A stretch of DNA of 32,554 nucleotides, from contig JACPWY010000066.1 in NCBI GenBank assembly GCA_016196825.1, forward strand, positions 1-32,554. The letters run 5' to 3'. The position numbers and the translations under genes are program-made. This DNA comes from Deltaproteobacteria bacterium. Its GTDB lineage: Bacteria > Bdellovibrionota > FAC87 > UBA2466. The notes under the pieces are model-generated. The model ran no database searches, had not been told where the DNA came from, and worked only from the letters and a program-made list of their open reading frames with translations. Each line of letters begins with the position of its first letter. Positions within the stretch are counted from its first letter, which is position 1. Of the stretch, positions 16,978 through 25,363 are shown piece by piece.

Positions 16978-17687
16978 GGCTCCACTTTATCACTCTGTTC
17001 CCCGAGCTCATCACTCCGTGGCTGAGCTCTAGCATCATCGGCCGCGCCCACACGCGCGGCGTGTTTTCTTTCGAGTGCCACCAGCTGCGCGACTACGCGA
17101 CCAACCGCCATCGAACTGTAGACGATGTGGCGTATGGCGGAGGTGGAGGTATGGTCCTCAAAGTGGAGCCCCTCGTGCGCGCGGTCATCGCCATACGCAG
17201 TCGGGAGCCGCAGGCCCGCACGATTTGCTTCGCTCCCCAAGGGGAGCCACTGTCTTTGAGTCAGATAGAACAAAACAAAGGTGCCCCCTCTCTCATCCTC
17301 GTCTGCGGGCACTACGAGGGAATCGACCAGCGATTCATCGACGGCTGGGTAGACCAGGTGATATGCGTAGCCGACGTGATCGTCACAGGCGGAGAACTGC
17401 CAGCCCTCATATTTGCCGACTCAATGATTCGCCATTGCGACGGCTCACTCGCCGAGGGGCGAGCCACGAATGAATCTTTTTCGCTTCAGGATCAAGGGCG
17501 GCAACTCCTCGAATACCCACACTACACGCGGCCGTCCGTCTTTGAAGGCCAACCGGTCCCAGAGGTCCTGCTCTCGGGAGACCACGCGGCGGTCGATCGT
17601 TGGCGCCGGGAGCATTCAGTCGACATCACACGGCGCCTCCGGCCCGATCTTCTCCAAATTGACAAAGAATTGAACCCGTCGGGATAA
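16974..17687 (+). CDS. trmD: tRNA (guanine-N1)-methyltransferase TrmD
   Basis: 237 residues. SPOUT-class m1G37 methyltransferase features are all present: [13 protein letters not shown] at the start, [14 protein letters not shown], the trefoil-knot SAM-binding part [13 protein letters not shown], the GGELPAL loop, and [22 protein letters not shown] near the C-terminus. It methylates G37 next to the anticodon to prevent frameshifting. It is translationally coupled to rimM. The next gene starts 12 bp downstream but is hppD, not the usual rplS. Confidence 0.97.
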   Translation: [237 protein letters not shown]

Positions 17688-17699
17688 TCGCCGCACCTT

Positions 17700-18785
17700 A
17701 TGAACGATTTCAATCAGCTGGGCATCATGGAAGTCGACCATGTCGAGTTTGCCGTGGGCAATCTTGAGCAGAAGAGCGCTCTCTTCTACAGCCTCGGGTT
17801 TGAAAGGATGGGATATCGCGAGATCACCGAGCGAGGGCTCCGTTCATTGTTGCTGGGTCAGGGAAAGATCTGGATCGTTCTCACGCACTCTACCCTGAAA
17901 TCGGACCGAGCGTGTCAGTACGTTGCCAACCACGGCGATGGGATCCTCACAATTGCCTTTTCCTGCCGCAACGCGGTCACGGCGCTGGAAACCACTGTTG
18001 CCCGCGGGGCAGCGCTCACCGAGTCTCCGCGCAAAATCGCGCGAGACTTCGGCCAGCTTGAGCGCGCTTCGATCGCGGGACCGGGAGATGTGCACCACGT
18101 CTTTTTGCAAAGAACGGGCGCCCTGTTTGACGATGGCTTCAATGAGCCCGTCCGCGAAGCTCCTCCAGGCTTTGGCCTTGGGCGCATCGACCACCTCACG
18201 GTAAACGTTGAAAAGGGACGGATGAAGGATTGGGCAGACTTCTACGCCAAGGTCTTTGGTTTCAAAAACTCTCGCACCTTCGATATCCGCACCGATCGAA
18301 CGGGCCTTAAATCGTTCGTCATGGAAAGCCCGGACGGCCGCATCAAGATCCCCATCAACGAACCGACGGAGGATGCTTCCCAAATCCAGGAGTTTCTGAA
18401 TATCCACCACGGCCCGGGTGTACAGCATATGGCTCTCTCGACCCCTGATATTCTCCAATCGGTCAAGAAGCTCCGTGGACTAGGCATCGCCTTTCTTGAG
18501 GTGCCCGACACCTATTACGAGGCGGTCACGGCACGAGTCACACAGATCTCCGCCCAAATTCCCGAGCTGCGTGACCAGCGCGTTCTCGCTGACGGAGATG
18601 CCTCCGGGTACCTGCTTCAAATCTTCACGCAAAACCTCGTCGGCCCTTTCTTCCTGGAGTTCATACAACGAGAGGGGAACGATGGCTTTGGCGAAGGGAA
18701 CTTCCAGGCCCTGTTCGAAGCCATCGAGCTCGACCAAGAGCGCAGAGGCGTGCTCACAGCCCGTCAGACCTCCCCCGCTCAATAG
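17700..18785 (+). CDS. hppD: 4-hydroxyphenylpyruvate dioxygenase
   Basis: 361 residues, two vicinal-oxygen-chelate halves. The C-terminal half has the full iron triad: H165 (GRIDHLTVNV), H243 (GVQHMAL) and E320 (FFLEFIQR), plus the FGEGNFQALFEAIE tail. The enzyme converts 4-hydroxyphenylpyruvate to homogentisate in tyrosine degradation. It starts only 12 bp after trmD and appears to belong to the translation operon, an unusual partner. No homogentisate dioxygenase or fumarylacetoacetase is nearby, so the rest of the pathway (or a pyomelanin or quinone use of homogentisate) must be elsewhere. The 3' end overlaps the convergent lipoprotein gene by 7 bp. Confidence 0.95.
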   Translation: MNDFNQLGIMEVDHVEFAVGNLEQKSALFYSLGFERMGYREITERGLRSLLLGQGKIWIVLTHSTLKSDRACQYVANHGDGILTIAFSCRNAVTALETTVARGAALTESPRKIARDFGQLERASIAGPGDVHHVFLQRTGALFDDGFNEPVREAPPGFGLGRIDHLTVNVEKGRMKDWADFYAKVFGFKNSRTFDIRTDRTGLKSFVMESPDGRIKIPINEPTEDASQIQEFLNIHHGPGVQHMALSTPDILQSVKKLRGLGIAFLEVPDTYYEAVTARVTQISAQIPELRDQRVLADGDASGYLLQIFTQNLVGPFFLEFIQREGNDGFGEGNFQALFEAIELDQERRGVLTARQTSPAQ

Positions 18786-19213
18786 TCGTACTCTCTCACC
18801 CCCACCCTCAAAGAAAGCGTCAGAAGAACCGCTGTGACCCCCTTTTTGTTCAGCGCCGCCGCTTCAACCGTCGTTCGGCCAGCCGCAACGGCATAGGAAC
18901 GAGGCGCCCCTTCCAGGTTGTTGTCCCACACCTCTGCCGTGGCGGTGAGCGAGTCCTTCGGGCCGGTTGGGAACCGGATGGGGGGAATCACCAGGTGGTC
19001 CCATTCACCCGGCCCGAAGACCAACTCTTCCCGCACTCCTCCATCGGATTCGAGCTTCAGCTTGAGGTGGAGAACCCGCTTGAGAAAACGGCCGTATCGG
19101 TTGCTCCCCTTCGCCAGCCCCTCGGGCAGGCGAAGGGTGAGCAAAACCGGTCCACTCCCCCCACAGCTCTGAAGAAAAAAACCGATAAGGATGTAACAAA
19201 TGAGTCGGTTCAC
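18779..19213 (-). CDS. Small hypothetical lipoprotein
   Basis: 144 residues from a GTG start. The N-terminus (MNRLICYILIGFFLQSCGGSG) has a lipobox with LQSC, so signal peptidase II should cut before C17 and the protein should be lipid-anchored. The mature part is beta-rich (VLLTLRLPEGL, LHLKLKLESDGG, LTATAEVWDNN) and resembles short immunoglobulin-like lipoproteins, but no family is recognised. The AGGAG motif sits only one base before the GTG, too close for ideal initiation, and no other in-frame start is visible, so the start is uncertain. It is convergent with hppD. Confidence 0.7.
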   Translation of the reverse strand: MNRLICYILIGFFLQSCGGSGPVLLTLRLPEGLAKGSNRYGRFLKRVLHLKLKLESDGGVREELVFGPGEWDHLVIPPIRFPTGPKDSLTATAEVWDNNLEGAPRSYAVAAGRTTVEAAALNKKGVTAVLLTLSLRVGVREYDY

Positions 19214-19450
19214 GCTCCTGACTGATGCAACGTGGATACCAGGCGCGCCAGGCTAGCCGAGCTCTTTGGGGTGGACCGAAAATCCGGACTGGCGTCGGGA
19301 AAGCGAACCCGAGATAAGTGTCAGAAGTCACTCAGCAATACGCCCCCGGAGCCATTCTTTTGCGTTGACACAGGCAGTAACTCATAGGAGAACTGTGGGC
19401 TTAAATCCGCCTTGCCCCCGCAGGATGCAAGCGGAAGGAGTTAACTCACG

Positions 19451-21376
19451 ATGGCGTTCGACAATTCTGAAATGGGCTCATCCCTGGGTGCACGCACCCC
19501 CAAAATGGCCCACGATTCAACACGAGGAAGTAGACTGGTGGCACCAACAAGAAAATTCGCAGTAGCCGACCTCCCCGAATTACCGACTGACGATACGGAT
19601 CTCGAGGATCGAAAAGAATCCTTCACTGAAAATGGACAGACCTTTTCCCAGATGCTCGAGGAGAGCCAAAAGGGAATCCGTTTTCAAGAGGGCGAGGTTG
19701 TGGAAGGGCTCGTGGTTACCATCGGTCACGACTACATCACGATCGACATTGGCTATAAGTCCGAAGGCCAGGTCAATGCCTCGGAGTTTCTCGACAATAC
19801 AGGTGAGCTCACGATTGCCGAAGGGGACCATGTTCTGGTCTATATCGAGCGCGTCGAGGACGACTACGGTCGTTTGATTCTGTCTAAAGAAAAGGCGGAT
19901 GTGCTCCGGGCCTGGGATGAGATCAGCGAGGCCTGTGAGAAGAATGAATTGGTGGAAGGCACCGTCGTGGCCAAGGTCAAGGGCGGTCTCTCGGTCGACA
20001 TCGGCGTCAAGGCGTTCCTTCCGGGTTCGCAGGTAGATGTGCGCCCAACGAAGAATCTCGACCAGTTCCTGGGCAAAACTTTCAAATTTAAGATCATCAA
20101 GTTTAACAAAAAGCGCGGAAACATCGTTCTTTCCCGCCGCCTCCTCCTGATGGAAGAGCGCGCCCGAATGAAGGAGCAGACGCTTTCTAAGATCGAAGAG
20201 GGAATGGTAACAGAGGGCGTCATCAAGAACCTCACCGAGTACGGTGCGTTTATCGACCTCGGCGGCCTGGATGGCCTCCTCCACATCACCGATATGTCCT
20301 GGGGCCGGCTCAAGCACCCGTCCGAGCTCTTTAAGATCGGCGACAAGATCCAGGTCAAGGTTCTCAAGTATGACGAGGAGAAAGAGCGCGTTAGCCTTGG
20401 CTACAAGCAGCTTCTGCCTGACCCGTGGAATTCCGTTCAGGAGCGTTACACGGTTGGCATGCGGGTGAAGGGTAAGGTCGTAAGCCTCACCGATTACGGC
20501 GCATTCGTTGAGCTTGAGCCCGGCGTTGAAGGCCTGGTCCATGTGTCTGAGATGTCCTGGACCCAGCGCGTGAAGCACCCGTCGAAGCTTGTGAACGAAG
20601 GAGATGTCGTTGAAGCCGTCGTTCTCGACGTCGACACCGGCAACCGCCGTATCTCGATGGGCATGAAACAGATTGAGCCGAACCCGTGGGATATTCTCAT
20701 CGAGAAATACCCGGTCGGAAGCAAGATCAAGGGCGCCGTTAAGAACACCACCGACTTCGGTGTTTTTGTCGGCGTTCCAGAAGGCGTGGATGGACTCATT
20801 CATGTGAGCGACATTGCCTGGGATAAGCAGAATCCGGATCCCAATACGATGTTCAAAAAGGGCGACGAAGTTGAGTGCATCGTCCTTGCGATCGATAAGG
20901 CCGCCGAGAAATTTAGCCTTGGCATCAAGCAACTGTCGGACGACCCGTGGCGCTCTGTGGCTGAGCGCTACCCACTTTACAGCCGTGTGAAGGGTAAGGT
21001 CACTAAGGTGGCGGACTTCGGAGTGTTCCTAGAGATTGAGAACGGCGTTGAAGGTCTTTTGCACATCTCTGAGCTGGAGAACATTGAAGGCAAGACCTCC
21101 AAGGAGAAGCTGAAATCCATCGAGGTTGGCACTGAGATCGAGTGCCTCATTACGGCGGTCGATATGAAGGAACATAAGCTCGGGCTGTCGGTGAGAGCTC
21201 TCGAGAAGCACGAAGAGCGCGAGAACATTAAACACTACGCCAAACAGGCAAGCTCAAGTTCTCGGACAAGCTTGGGAGAGATGTTGGAGCAGAGCCTGGC
21301 GCAGAAGCTAAAAGAGGCCGCCGCCTCCACCACCAAAGAACCCGCTGACGACGGCGGTGGCAGCGAAAACCAATAG
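19451..21376 (+). CDS. rpsA: 30S ribosomal protein S1
   Basis: 641 residues, ATG with GGAAGGAG about 10 bp upstream. Six S1 OB-fold domains lie at about 80-147, 165-230, 250-318, 335-405, 422-492 and 509-582. The last four are strongly repeated (DYGAFVELEPGVEGLVHVSEMSW type), each followed by a DPW linker. S1 unfolds mRNA and brings it to the 30S subunit. The protein has ~45-60 extra N-terminal residues (Asp/Glu-rich just before FSQMLEES) and a polar acidic C-tail. The 237-bp region upstream is non-coding. sppA follows 12 bp downstream. Confidence 0.96.
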   Translation: MAFDNSEMGSSLGARTPKMAHDSTRGSRLVAPTRKFAVADLPELPTDDTDLEDRKESFTENGQTFSQMLEESQKGIRFQEGEVVEGLVVTIGHDYITIDIGYKSEGQVNASEFLDNTGELTIAEGDHVLVYIERVEDDYGRLILSKEKADVLRAWDEISEACEKNELVEGTVVAKVKGGLSVDIGVKAFLPGSQVDVRPTKNLDQFLGKTFKFKIIKFNKKRGNIVLSRRLLLMEERARMKEQTLSKIEEGMVTEGVIKNLTEYGAFIDLGGLDGLLHITDMSWGRLKHPSELFKIGDKIQVKVLKYDEEKERVSLGYKQLLPDPWNSVQERYTVGMRVKGKVVSLTDYGAFVELEPGVEGLVHVSEMSWTQRVKHPSKLVNEGDVVEAVVLDVDTGNRRISMGMKQIEPNPWDILIEKYPVGSKIKGAVKNTTDFGVFVGVPEGVDGLIHVSDIAWDKQNPDPNTMFKKGDEVECIVLAIDKAAEKFSLGIKQLSDDPWRSVAERYPLYSRVKGKVTKVADFGVFLEIENGVEGLLHISELENIEGKTSKEKLKSIEVGTEIECLITAVDMKEHKLGLSVRALEKHEERENIKHYAKQASSSSRTSLGEMLEQSLAQKLKEAAASTTKEPADDGGGSENQ

Positions 21377-21388
21377 AGCACCTAACTC

Positions 21389-22312
21389 ATGCGCTTCTTG
21401 ATGCGTCTATTGTCGATGGCAGCCGCGGTTTTCGGGCTGCTTCTGATCCTCACGTTCTCGGTAAGCCTTATTCGCATCCTTTGGGAGACCAAATCGAAGA
21501 ACCGACCACGCGTTGAAGTGATCGAGCTCAGTGGAGTGATCATGAGCTCCACGCGGATTTTGGAAGAATTGAAGCAGGCTGAGGAGGATGATCAGGTTAA
21601 GGCGCTGGTTGTCCACATCAACTCACCGGGCGGAATGGTCGCCCCTTCACAGGAAATCTATGCCGCGCTTTTGAGGGTGGATCAGAAGAAGCCGGTGATA
21701 GCCTCGATGGCCTCACTGGCTGCCAGTGGCGGTTACTATGCAGCTTTGGGCGCGCGAAAAATTTTCGCTAACCCTGGCACGCTCACGGCTAGCATCGGCG
21801 TGATCATGGAGTTCGCTAACACGCAAAAGTTATTTCAGTGGGCCAAGATCGAGCGCTTCGCTCTCAAAGCGGGACGCTTCAAAGATGTCGGAAGTCCCCT
21901 CCGTGAGATGTCGAAAGAGGACCGAGCCCTTCTTGAGGGAATGCTCACCAACATCCACGCTCAATTCAGCCAGGCGGTGAAGGAACGACGCAAATTGAAC
22001 GACACCGAGCTCGCAAGCACCGCGGACGGTCGCGTGATGACTGGAGAACAGGCCGTCCAGACCAAGCTGGTCGACACACTCGGGGGGATTGAAGAGGCCA
22101 TCTCTGAGGCAAAGACGGCGGCGAGCTTGCCTGCTGATGCTTTCGTCCATTTCCCATCATCCAAAAGGGGGGTCTTACGGAAATTTTTCTTGGGAGAGGA
22201 CGACCCCAGTGAAAAGAGTTTTCTGGGGTCTTTGGGTGACGTGCTCTCTCTGGCCTCCGGGCACTCACGCATGAGCGGCGCCAGGATCTGGCTCCTCGCC
22301 CCACTTCGTTAG
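21389..22312 (+). CDS. sppA: Signal peptide peptidase SppA (S49 serine protease)
   Basis: 307 residues, short SppA form. One N-terminal membrane helix (about 5-31) is followed by the protease domain: HINSPGG strand, catalytic Ser S113 in MASLAASGGYYAALG, and catalytic Lys K165 in KAGRFKDVGSPLR. The family degrades cleaved signal peptides in the inner membrane with a Ser-Lys dyad. Both residues are present, so activity is expected. It is 12 bp after rpsA, probably on the same transcript. The last ~50 residues are less conserved. Confidence 0.95.
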   Translation: MRFLMRLLSMAAAVFGLLLILTFSVSLIRILWETKSKNRPRVEVIELSGVIMSSTRILEELKQAEEDDQVKALVVHINSPGGMVAPSQEIYAALLRVDQKKPVIASMASLAASGGYYAALGARKIFANPGTLTASIGVIMEFANTQKLFQWAKIERFALKAGRFKDVGSPLREMSKEDRALLEGMLTNIHAQFSQAVKERRKLNDTELASTADGRVMTGEQAVQTKLVDTLGGIEEAISEAKTAASLPADAFVHFPSSKRGVLRKFFLGEDDPSEKSFLGSLGDVLSLASGHSRMSGARIWLLAPLR

Positions 22313-22462
22313 ATCTGGCAATTCTCGCCGCTCTACCTACACAAAAGGTGCCCCAAAGTGTCACGCGTGTCTTCGTCCTAGGCTGCGGAGCACTTGGCAC
22401 ACGACCTGCAACTTTCCCTGTCCTTGGGTGGTTTGAGAGGGCGCCCAGTATCGGAGCCAGAT

Positions 22463-23335
22463 ATGCGCCTCAAGACTGTGTGTCTCTTGCTTTCGCTGTT
22501 CTCAGGCCATTCACGCGCGGAAATGCCTCGGAAATCGGTATCTTCTCAACCCCTGCAGGCTTCACTGCCCACGTCTTCTAGCTCACAGTGGACGGGAGCT
22601 CTGGAGATTCGTCCTTCATTTCTAGCCAATTCGAACCAAATCTACGGTCAGAACTATGCCGAGCTGGGGGTGACTCTGAACGCGGCGACCTACCTTGGCT
22701 ACCAACAGATGTTCATGAATAATTTTCAGAATAGTAATCCTCAGTTTGAGGATGGCCCTCAACTTGCCCTCAGCGACGGTTTCTTTCGACTGCAGTTAAG
22801 AAACCTCTGGCGTCGAGGTGGCTCGTCTCTCAGCTTCGAACCTCGCGTCTATCTTCCCACCGATGAGAACCTGAGATTCCAGGGAATGATCTCGCGCTTG
22901 AGACTCAACACAACCTTCGAGCAGCGGTTTTCGCGCTGGTTTTCTCTCTTTGTGATCGAAGCCCCAATAATCCACTTTTATGATCGGGCAGGAGCCAACG
23001 ATCCCGGCACCGGTGCCCCCAGCGCGAACCCCGAATATGAAAACCGGGTGATCTTGAACAGCCAGTTTACATTCTCCAAAAGCTGGAGCCTTTCGATTCC
23101 GTTCATCCTCCAGAGCGTGCGTTACAGCAACTATCAAATCGGTGCCACCAACAACGACACCTGGTCCAACACGGTCTTGGCATGGCCGGAGCTGACCTAC
23201 TCCGTGAATCGTAATCTGCAGTTGGGCCTTGCTTACCAGACTGGAAATCTCATCTCGAGCGATATGTCCCAGTTCACGATCGACAAAGGGTTTGCGGCCG
23301 GTAGCGCCGAGTTGGTATTCCATATCGGATTTTGA
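22463..23335 (+). CDS. Outer-membrane beta-barrel protein
   Basis: 290 residues from ATG at 22463, chosen because CGGAG lies 6-7 bp upstream and a signal peptide follows at once (MRLKTVCLLLSLFSGHSRA). An earlier in-frame ATG at 22394 has neither. The mature protein consists of alternating amphipathic strands rich in aromatic ends (FRLQLRNLW, SLSFEPRVYL, QFTFSKSWSLSIPF, LQLGLAYQTG) and finishes with ELVFHIGF, the terminal Phe recognised by the BAM machinery. It is probably a small porin or channel of the transport-related outer-membrane type. The substrate is unknown. It is followed 53 bp later by the exported AAA+-like protein. Confidence 0.8.
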   Translation: MRLKTVCLLLSLFSGHSRAEMPRKSVSSQPLQASLPTSSSSQWTGALEIRPSFLANSNQIYGQNYAELGVTLNAATYLGYQQMFMNNFQNSNPQFEDGPQLALSDGFFRLQLRNLWRRGGSSLSFEPRVYLPTDENLRFQGMISRLRLNTTFEQRFSRWFSLFVIEAPIIHFYDRAGANDPGTGAPSANPEYENRVILNSQFTFSKSWSLSIPFILQSVRYSNYQIGATNNDTWSNTVLAWPELTYSVNRNLQLGLAYQTGNLISSDMSQFTIDKGFAAGSAELVFHIGF

Positions 23336-23388
23336 TCTTGACACGATTGGTCAATTTCTGCTTTGCCTGAGGTATCGGGGGTTTTGAG

Positions 23389-24390
23389 ATGGGTAACGGG
23401 ATGGGCACTCGTCGGTGGCTTTACCTGGGGTTTTGGGCTCTGATTGGCGCTGGTGCAGCCTGGTCTCGAGAGATCAACATCGACGACGTCAAAAGGCTCA
23501 AGGCGCTGCCGGCGGTTCTCGAGCAGCATTTTCCCGAACACGCACGACTTCAAGCGGATCTCCTCGAGGAAACTACGAATTGGGTAGCCGAAGAATCCGA
23601 TCAATCCGCTGCAAGGATGCGGATTCTCTTATGCACGCATCCGGAAAGTGATTCTTTTCAGATCGTAGGTATGTATGCTCAGGCAATGGGGCTCGGCCAG
23701 CCCGTGCGCATCGACCTCGGAGAAATTGTCAGTGCGGCCCCCCGCTCGCCCCGAAAGGCTTTCAAGGCCCTCATGTCGGGAATCGTCGAGCAGGTGGCGC
23801 AGAGCCCAGAGACCGTTTTTCTGCTGGAGAATATTGACGAGACCCCTCGCTCCTTTCAAAGCGCCCTTGGAAATCTATTGGAGGCCTCAACGGTGAGCTT
23901 CAATTTGGGCGACACAAAGGAGAAAAGAGAGGTCAGGATGGGTGATGTCACCTACTTTCTCTCAACCCGGGCTGCTGCGCCCAATCTTGAGCGGGCGGCG
24001 TGGGGCGGGGGCTTCGGCTTTCGGCCTAACCCCGCACGTTTATCAAGGGCGTTCAGCGATCCAGGGCTGCGAGAGGTCTTGATCAGCGATGGATTCAGCC
24101 CCTCATTTCTCAAGCAAATCTCACGCGTCACGCCCGTCGGGCCCGCCGCGAGCGCTGAACATTTTGCTCGGAATCTGCGTCACCACCTCGCACAACGTTT
24201 TCCGGCCTTCTCACCAGAAAGCGTGGCGAGTGAAATCAAGGAGTTGACTGAGGCCCATTTCTCGATGAGGGGCGGATACGAGCGAGCGAAATCGGAAATC
24301 ACTCGCCTGGTGGAGAAGCGATTGGCGTCGGAGAGAATCGACAATCTGATCAATTGTTCGGATACACTCGCGGGATTCAGAGTCAGCTGA
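23389..24390 (+). CDS. Exported degenerate AAA+ (Clp/torsin-like) protein lacking Walker motifs
   Basis: 333 residues with a signal peptide (residues 7-26, LGFWALIGAGAAWSRE), so it should act in the periplasm. The rest matches the order of a ClpB/torsin AAA+ module. A helical lead-in is followed by a strand and P-loop position (RILLCTHPESDSF, 78-90) in place of GPTGVGKT. Then come QPVRIDLGE, a strand with the Walker B position (TVFLLENIDE, 142-151), SALGNLLE, VTYFLSTR at the sensor-1 strand (187-194), and RVTPVGPAASAEHFARNLRHHL as in the Clp lid. Walker A Lys/Thr and Walker B Asp-Glu are absent, so ATP hydrolysis is not expected. The fold assignment is my inference from motif order. ATG at 23389 or 23401 are both possible starts. 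Confidence 0.7.
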   Translation: MGNGMGTRRWLYLGFWALIGAGAAWSREINIDDVKRLKALPAVLEQHFPEHARLQADLLEETTNWVAEESDQSAARMRILLCTHPESDSFQIVGMYAQAMGLGQPVRIDLGEIVSAAPRSPRKAFKALMSGIVEQVAQSPETVFLLENIDETPRSFQSALGNLLEASTVSFNLGDTKEKREVRMGDVTYFLSTRAAAPNLERAAWGGGFGFRPNPARLSRAFSDPGLREVLISDGFSPSFLKQISRVTPVGPAASAEHFARNLRHHLAQRFPAFSPESVASEIKELTEAHFSMRGGYERAKSEITRLVEKRLASERIDNLINCSDTLAGFRVS

Positions 24391-24448
24391 CCAATTCAAT
24401 CATGACTCACTGTGTTGTCATCATGCGCTTGTTTCGTTAACTTCCGTT

Positions 24449-24475
24449 TTGTTTCAATGGCTTAGTGTCTATAAT
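24449..24475 (+). promoter_or_regulatory. Promoter of the MerR-family gene
   Basis: A consensus -10 box TATAAT lies at 24470-24475. Upstream TTGTTT (24449-24454, 15-bp spacer) or the overlapping TTTTGT (17-bp spacer) can serve as -35. The predicted transcription start near 24482 leaves a leader of about 23 nt with GGAG before the ATG at 24505. Confidence 0.65.
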
Positions 24476-24504
24476 GAATTCATTCCACACCCTGGAGACA
24501 CGCC

Positions 24505-25044
24505 ATGGCCGACAACTCGAGCGTAGCACCCTCTCCTTTTGAAAAACTCTCGCTGAAATTTATTCTCGACGAGATCAGGGATCGAAAAGCGGTCCCGAAC
24601 CACGAATTCTGCGGAACGGCCGAGGTGCCCCACGAGGAGCTGATCGAGTCGGCCCCGATCGAAGCGATGGTGGGAGAGAGCGCCGAGGCGACAAGTGAAC
24701 TTGTTCTTCCCGAAGGGAAGAAATACTTTCGCATTGGTGAAGTGTCGGAGATTGTCGGTGTGGAGCCCTATGTGCTCCGGTATTGGGAATCGGAGTTTAG
24801 AAGCGTTAGGCCCGTGAAAACCTCAGCGGGCCACCGTGTTTATGCTCGTAAGGATGTGGAGACGCTATTTAAGATCCGGGTTCTCCTTCACGTCGAAAGA
24901 TTCAGCATCAAAGGAGCGAAACGTGCGCTTCTCAAGCCATCGCCCACGGCGCAGATAACGACAACCAACCCCCGTTATGCAAGCACGCTGCGGGAGATGG
25001 CCACCGATCTCAAGTCGCTCATTCAGCTCGCCAAACAGTGGTAA
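24505..25044 (+). CDS. MerR-family transcriptional regulator
   Basis: 179 residues, ATG with GGAG 8 bp upstream. A polar N-terminal extension (1-70) precedes a MerR winged-helix domain at about 73-140: KKYFRIGEVSEIVGVEPYVLRYWESEFRSVRPVKTSAGHRVYARKDVETL. The C-terminal part is short, without the Cys metal site of classic MerR or a ligand domain. This short type, with LRYWE and a Leu-Leu-His-Val-Glu helix, is common in delta-group genomes and probably binds DNA constitutively or with protein partners. It has its own promoter and is convergent with the transport operon 37 bp away. Confidence 0.9.
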   Translation: MADNSSVAPSPFEKLSLKFILDEIRDRKAVPNHEFCGTAEVPHEELIESAPIEAMVGESAEATSELVLPEGKKYFRIGEVSEIVGVEPYVLRYWESEFRSVRPVKTSAGHRVYARKDVETLFKIRVLLHVERFSIKGAKRALLKPSPTAQITTTNPRYASTLREMATDLKSLIQLAKQW

Positions 25045-25081
25045 GAACGGCACATCAGCGAAAAAGATTTGAGCCTGTGCC

Positions 25082-25363
25082 CTAGGTGCGGATCTTTATC
25101 CGAAGGCCTTTGGGAATGAAGAGTCTGTCGATGAGATTGAACGAGGCTTGGACAAGCACGGCCAGAAGTGCGGCTGGAATCGCCCCCTCAAGAATCTGAG
25201 CCACGTCATCCTTTCGGATTCCGATCAGAATCGGCTCCCCGTAACCACCGGCGCCAATGATGGCCCCTAAGGTAGCGGTGCCCGCCAGCACACCCATCGG
25301 TACGGCGACTAAGATCGTGAGGAGCAGCGAGATTGAGACCAGGATGAGGTGTTGTGGCGCGTG
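25082..25363 (-). pseudogene. Remnant of an OpuBB/ProW-type ABC permease with large internal deletion
   Basis: Read in the frame of 25297-25082 and extended upstream, the sequence gives HLILVSISLLLTILVAVPMGVLA, a typical first membrane helix of the betaine/osmoprotectant permease. It runs directly into GTATLGAIIGAGGYGEPI and GAIPAALLAVLVQASF, the family's C-terminal block. Intact members have ~210 residues; only ~94 remain. The central helices and the EAA-type coupling loop, normally between the two blocks, are missing. No good start codon exists before ATG 25297. The first 55 bp overlap the 3' end of the binding-protein gene in another frame. Without its middle the permease cannot form a channel, so the transporter is probably dead unless another permease serves it. 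Confidence 0.8.

Noticed and set aside
19365..19393. Consensus TTGACA upstream of rpsA
   Set aside because: No acceptable -10 box occurs at 16-18 bp (gagaac there), so it is not called as a promoter, although rpsA must have one in 19214-19450.
19580..20932. 450-codon open frame on the minus strand opposite rpsA
   Set aside because: It mirrors the strongly biased codons of a certain S1 gene, has no recognisable motif or ribosome site, and overlaps the S1 gene entirely.
23338..23354. TTGAC-N7-GTCAA inverted repeat before the exported AAA+-like gene
   Set aside because: Five-base arms are likely by chance, and there is no matching -10 for the TTGACA inside it.
25049..25081. GGCACA/TGTGCC inverted repeat between the convergent MerR gene and permease remnant
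   Set aside because: A 6-bp stem with a 21-nt loop and no T-run at the base is too weak to call a bidirectional terminator.
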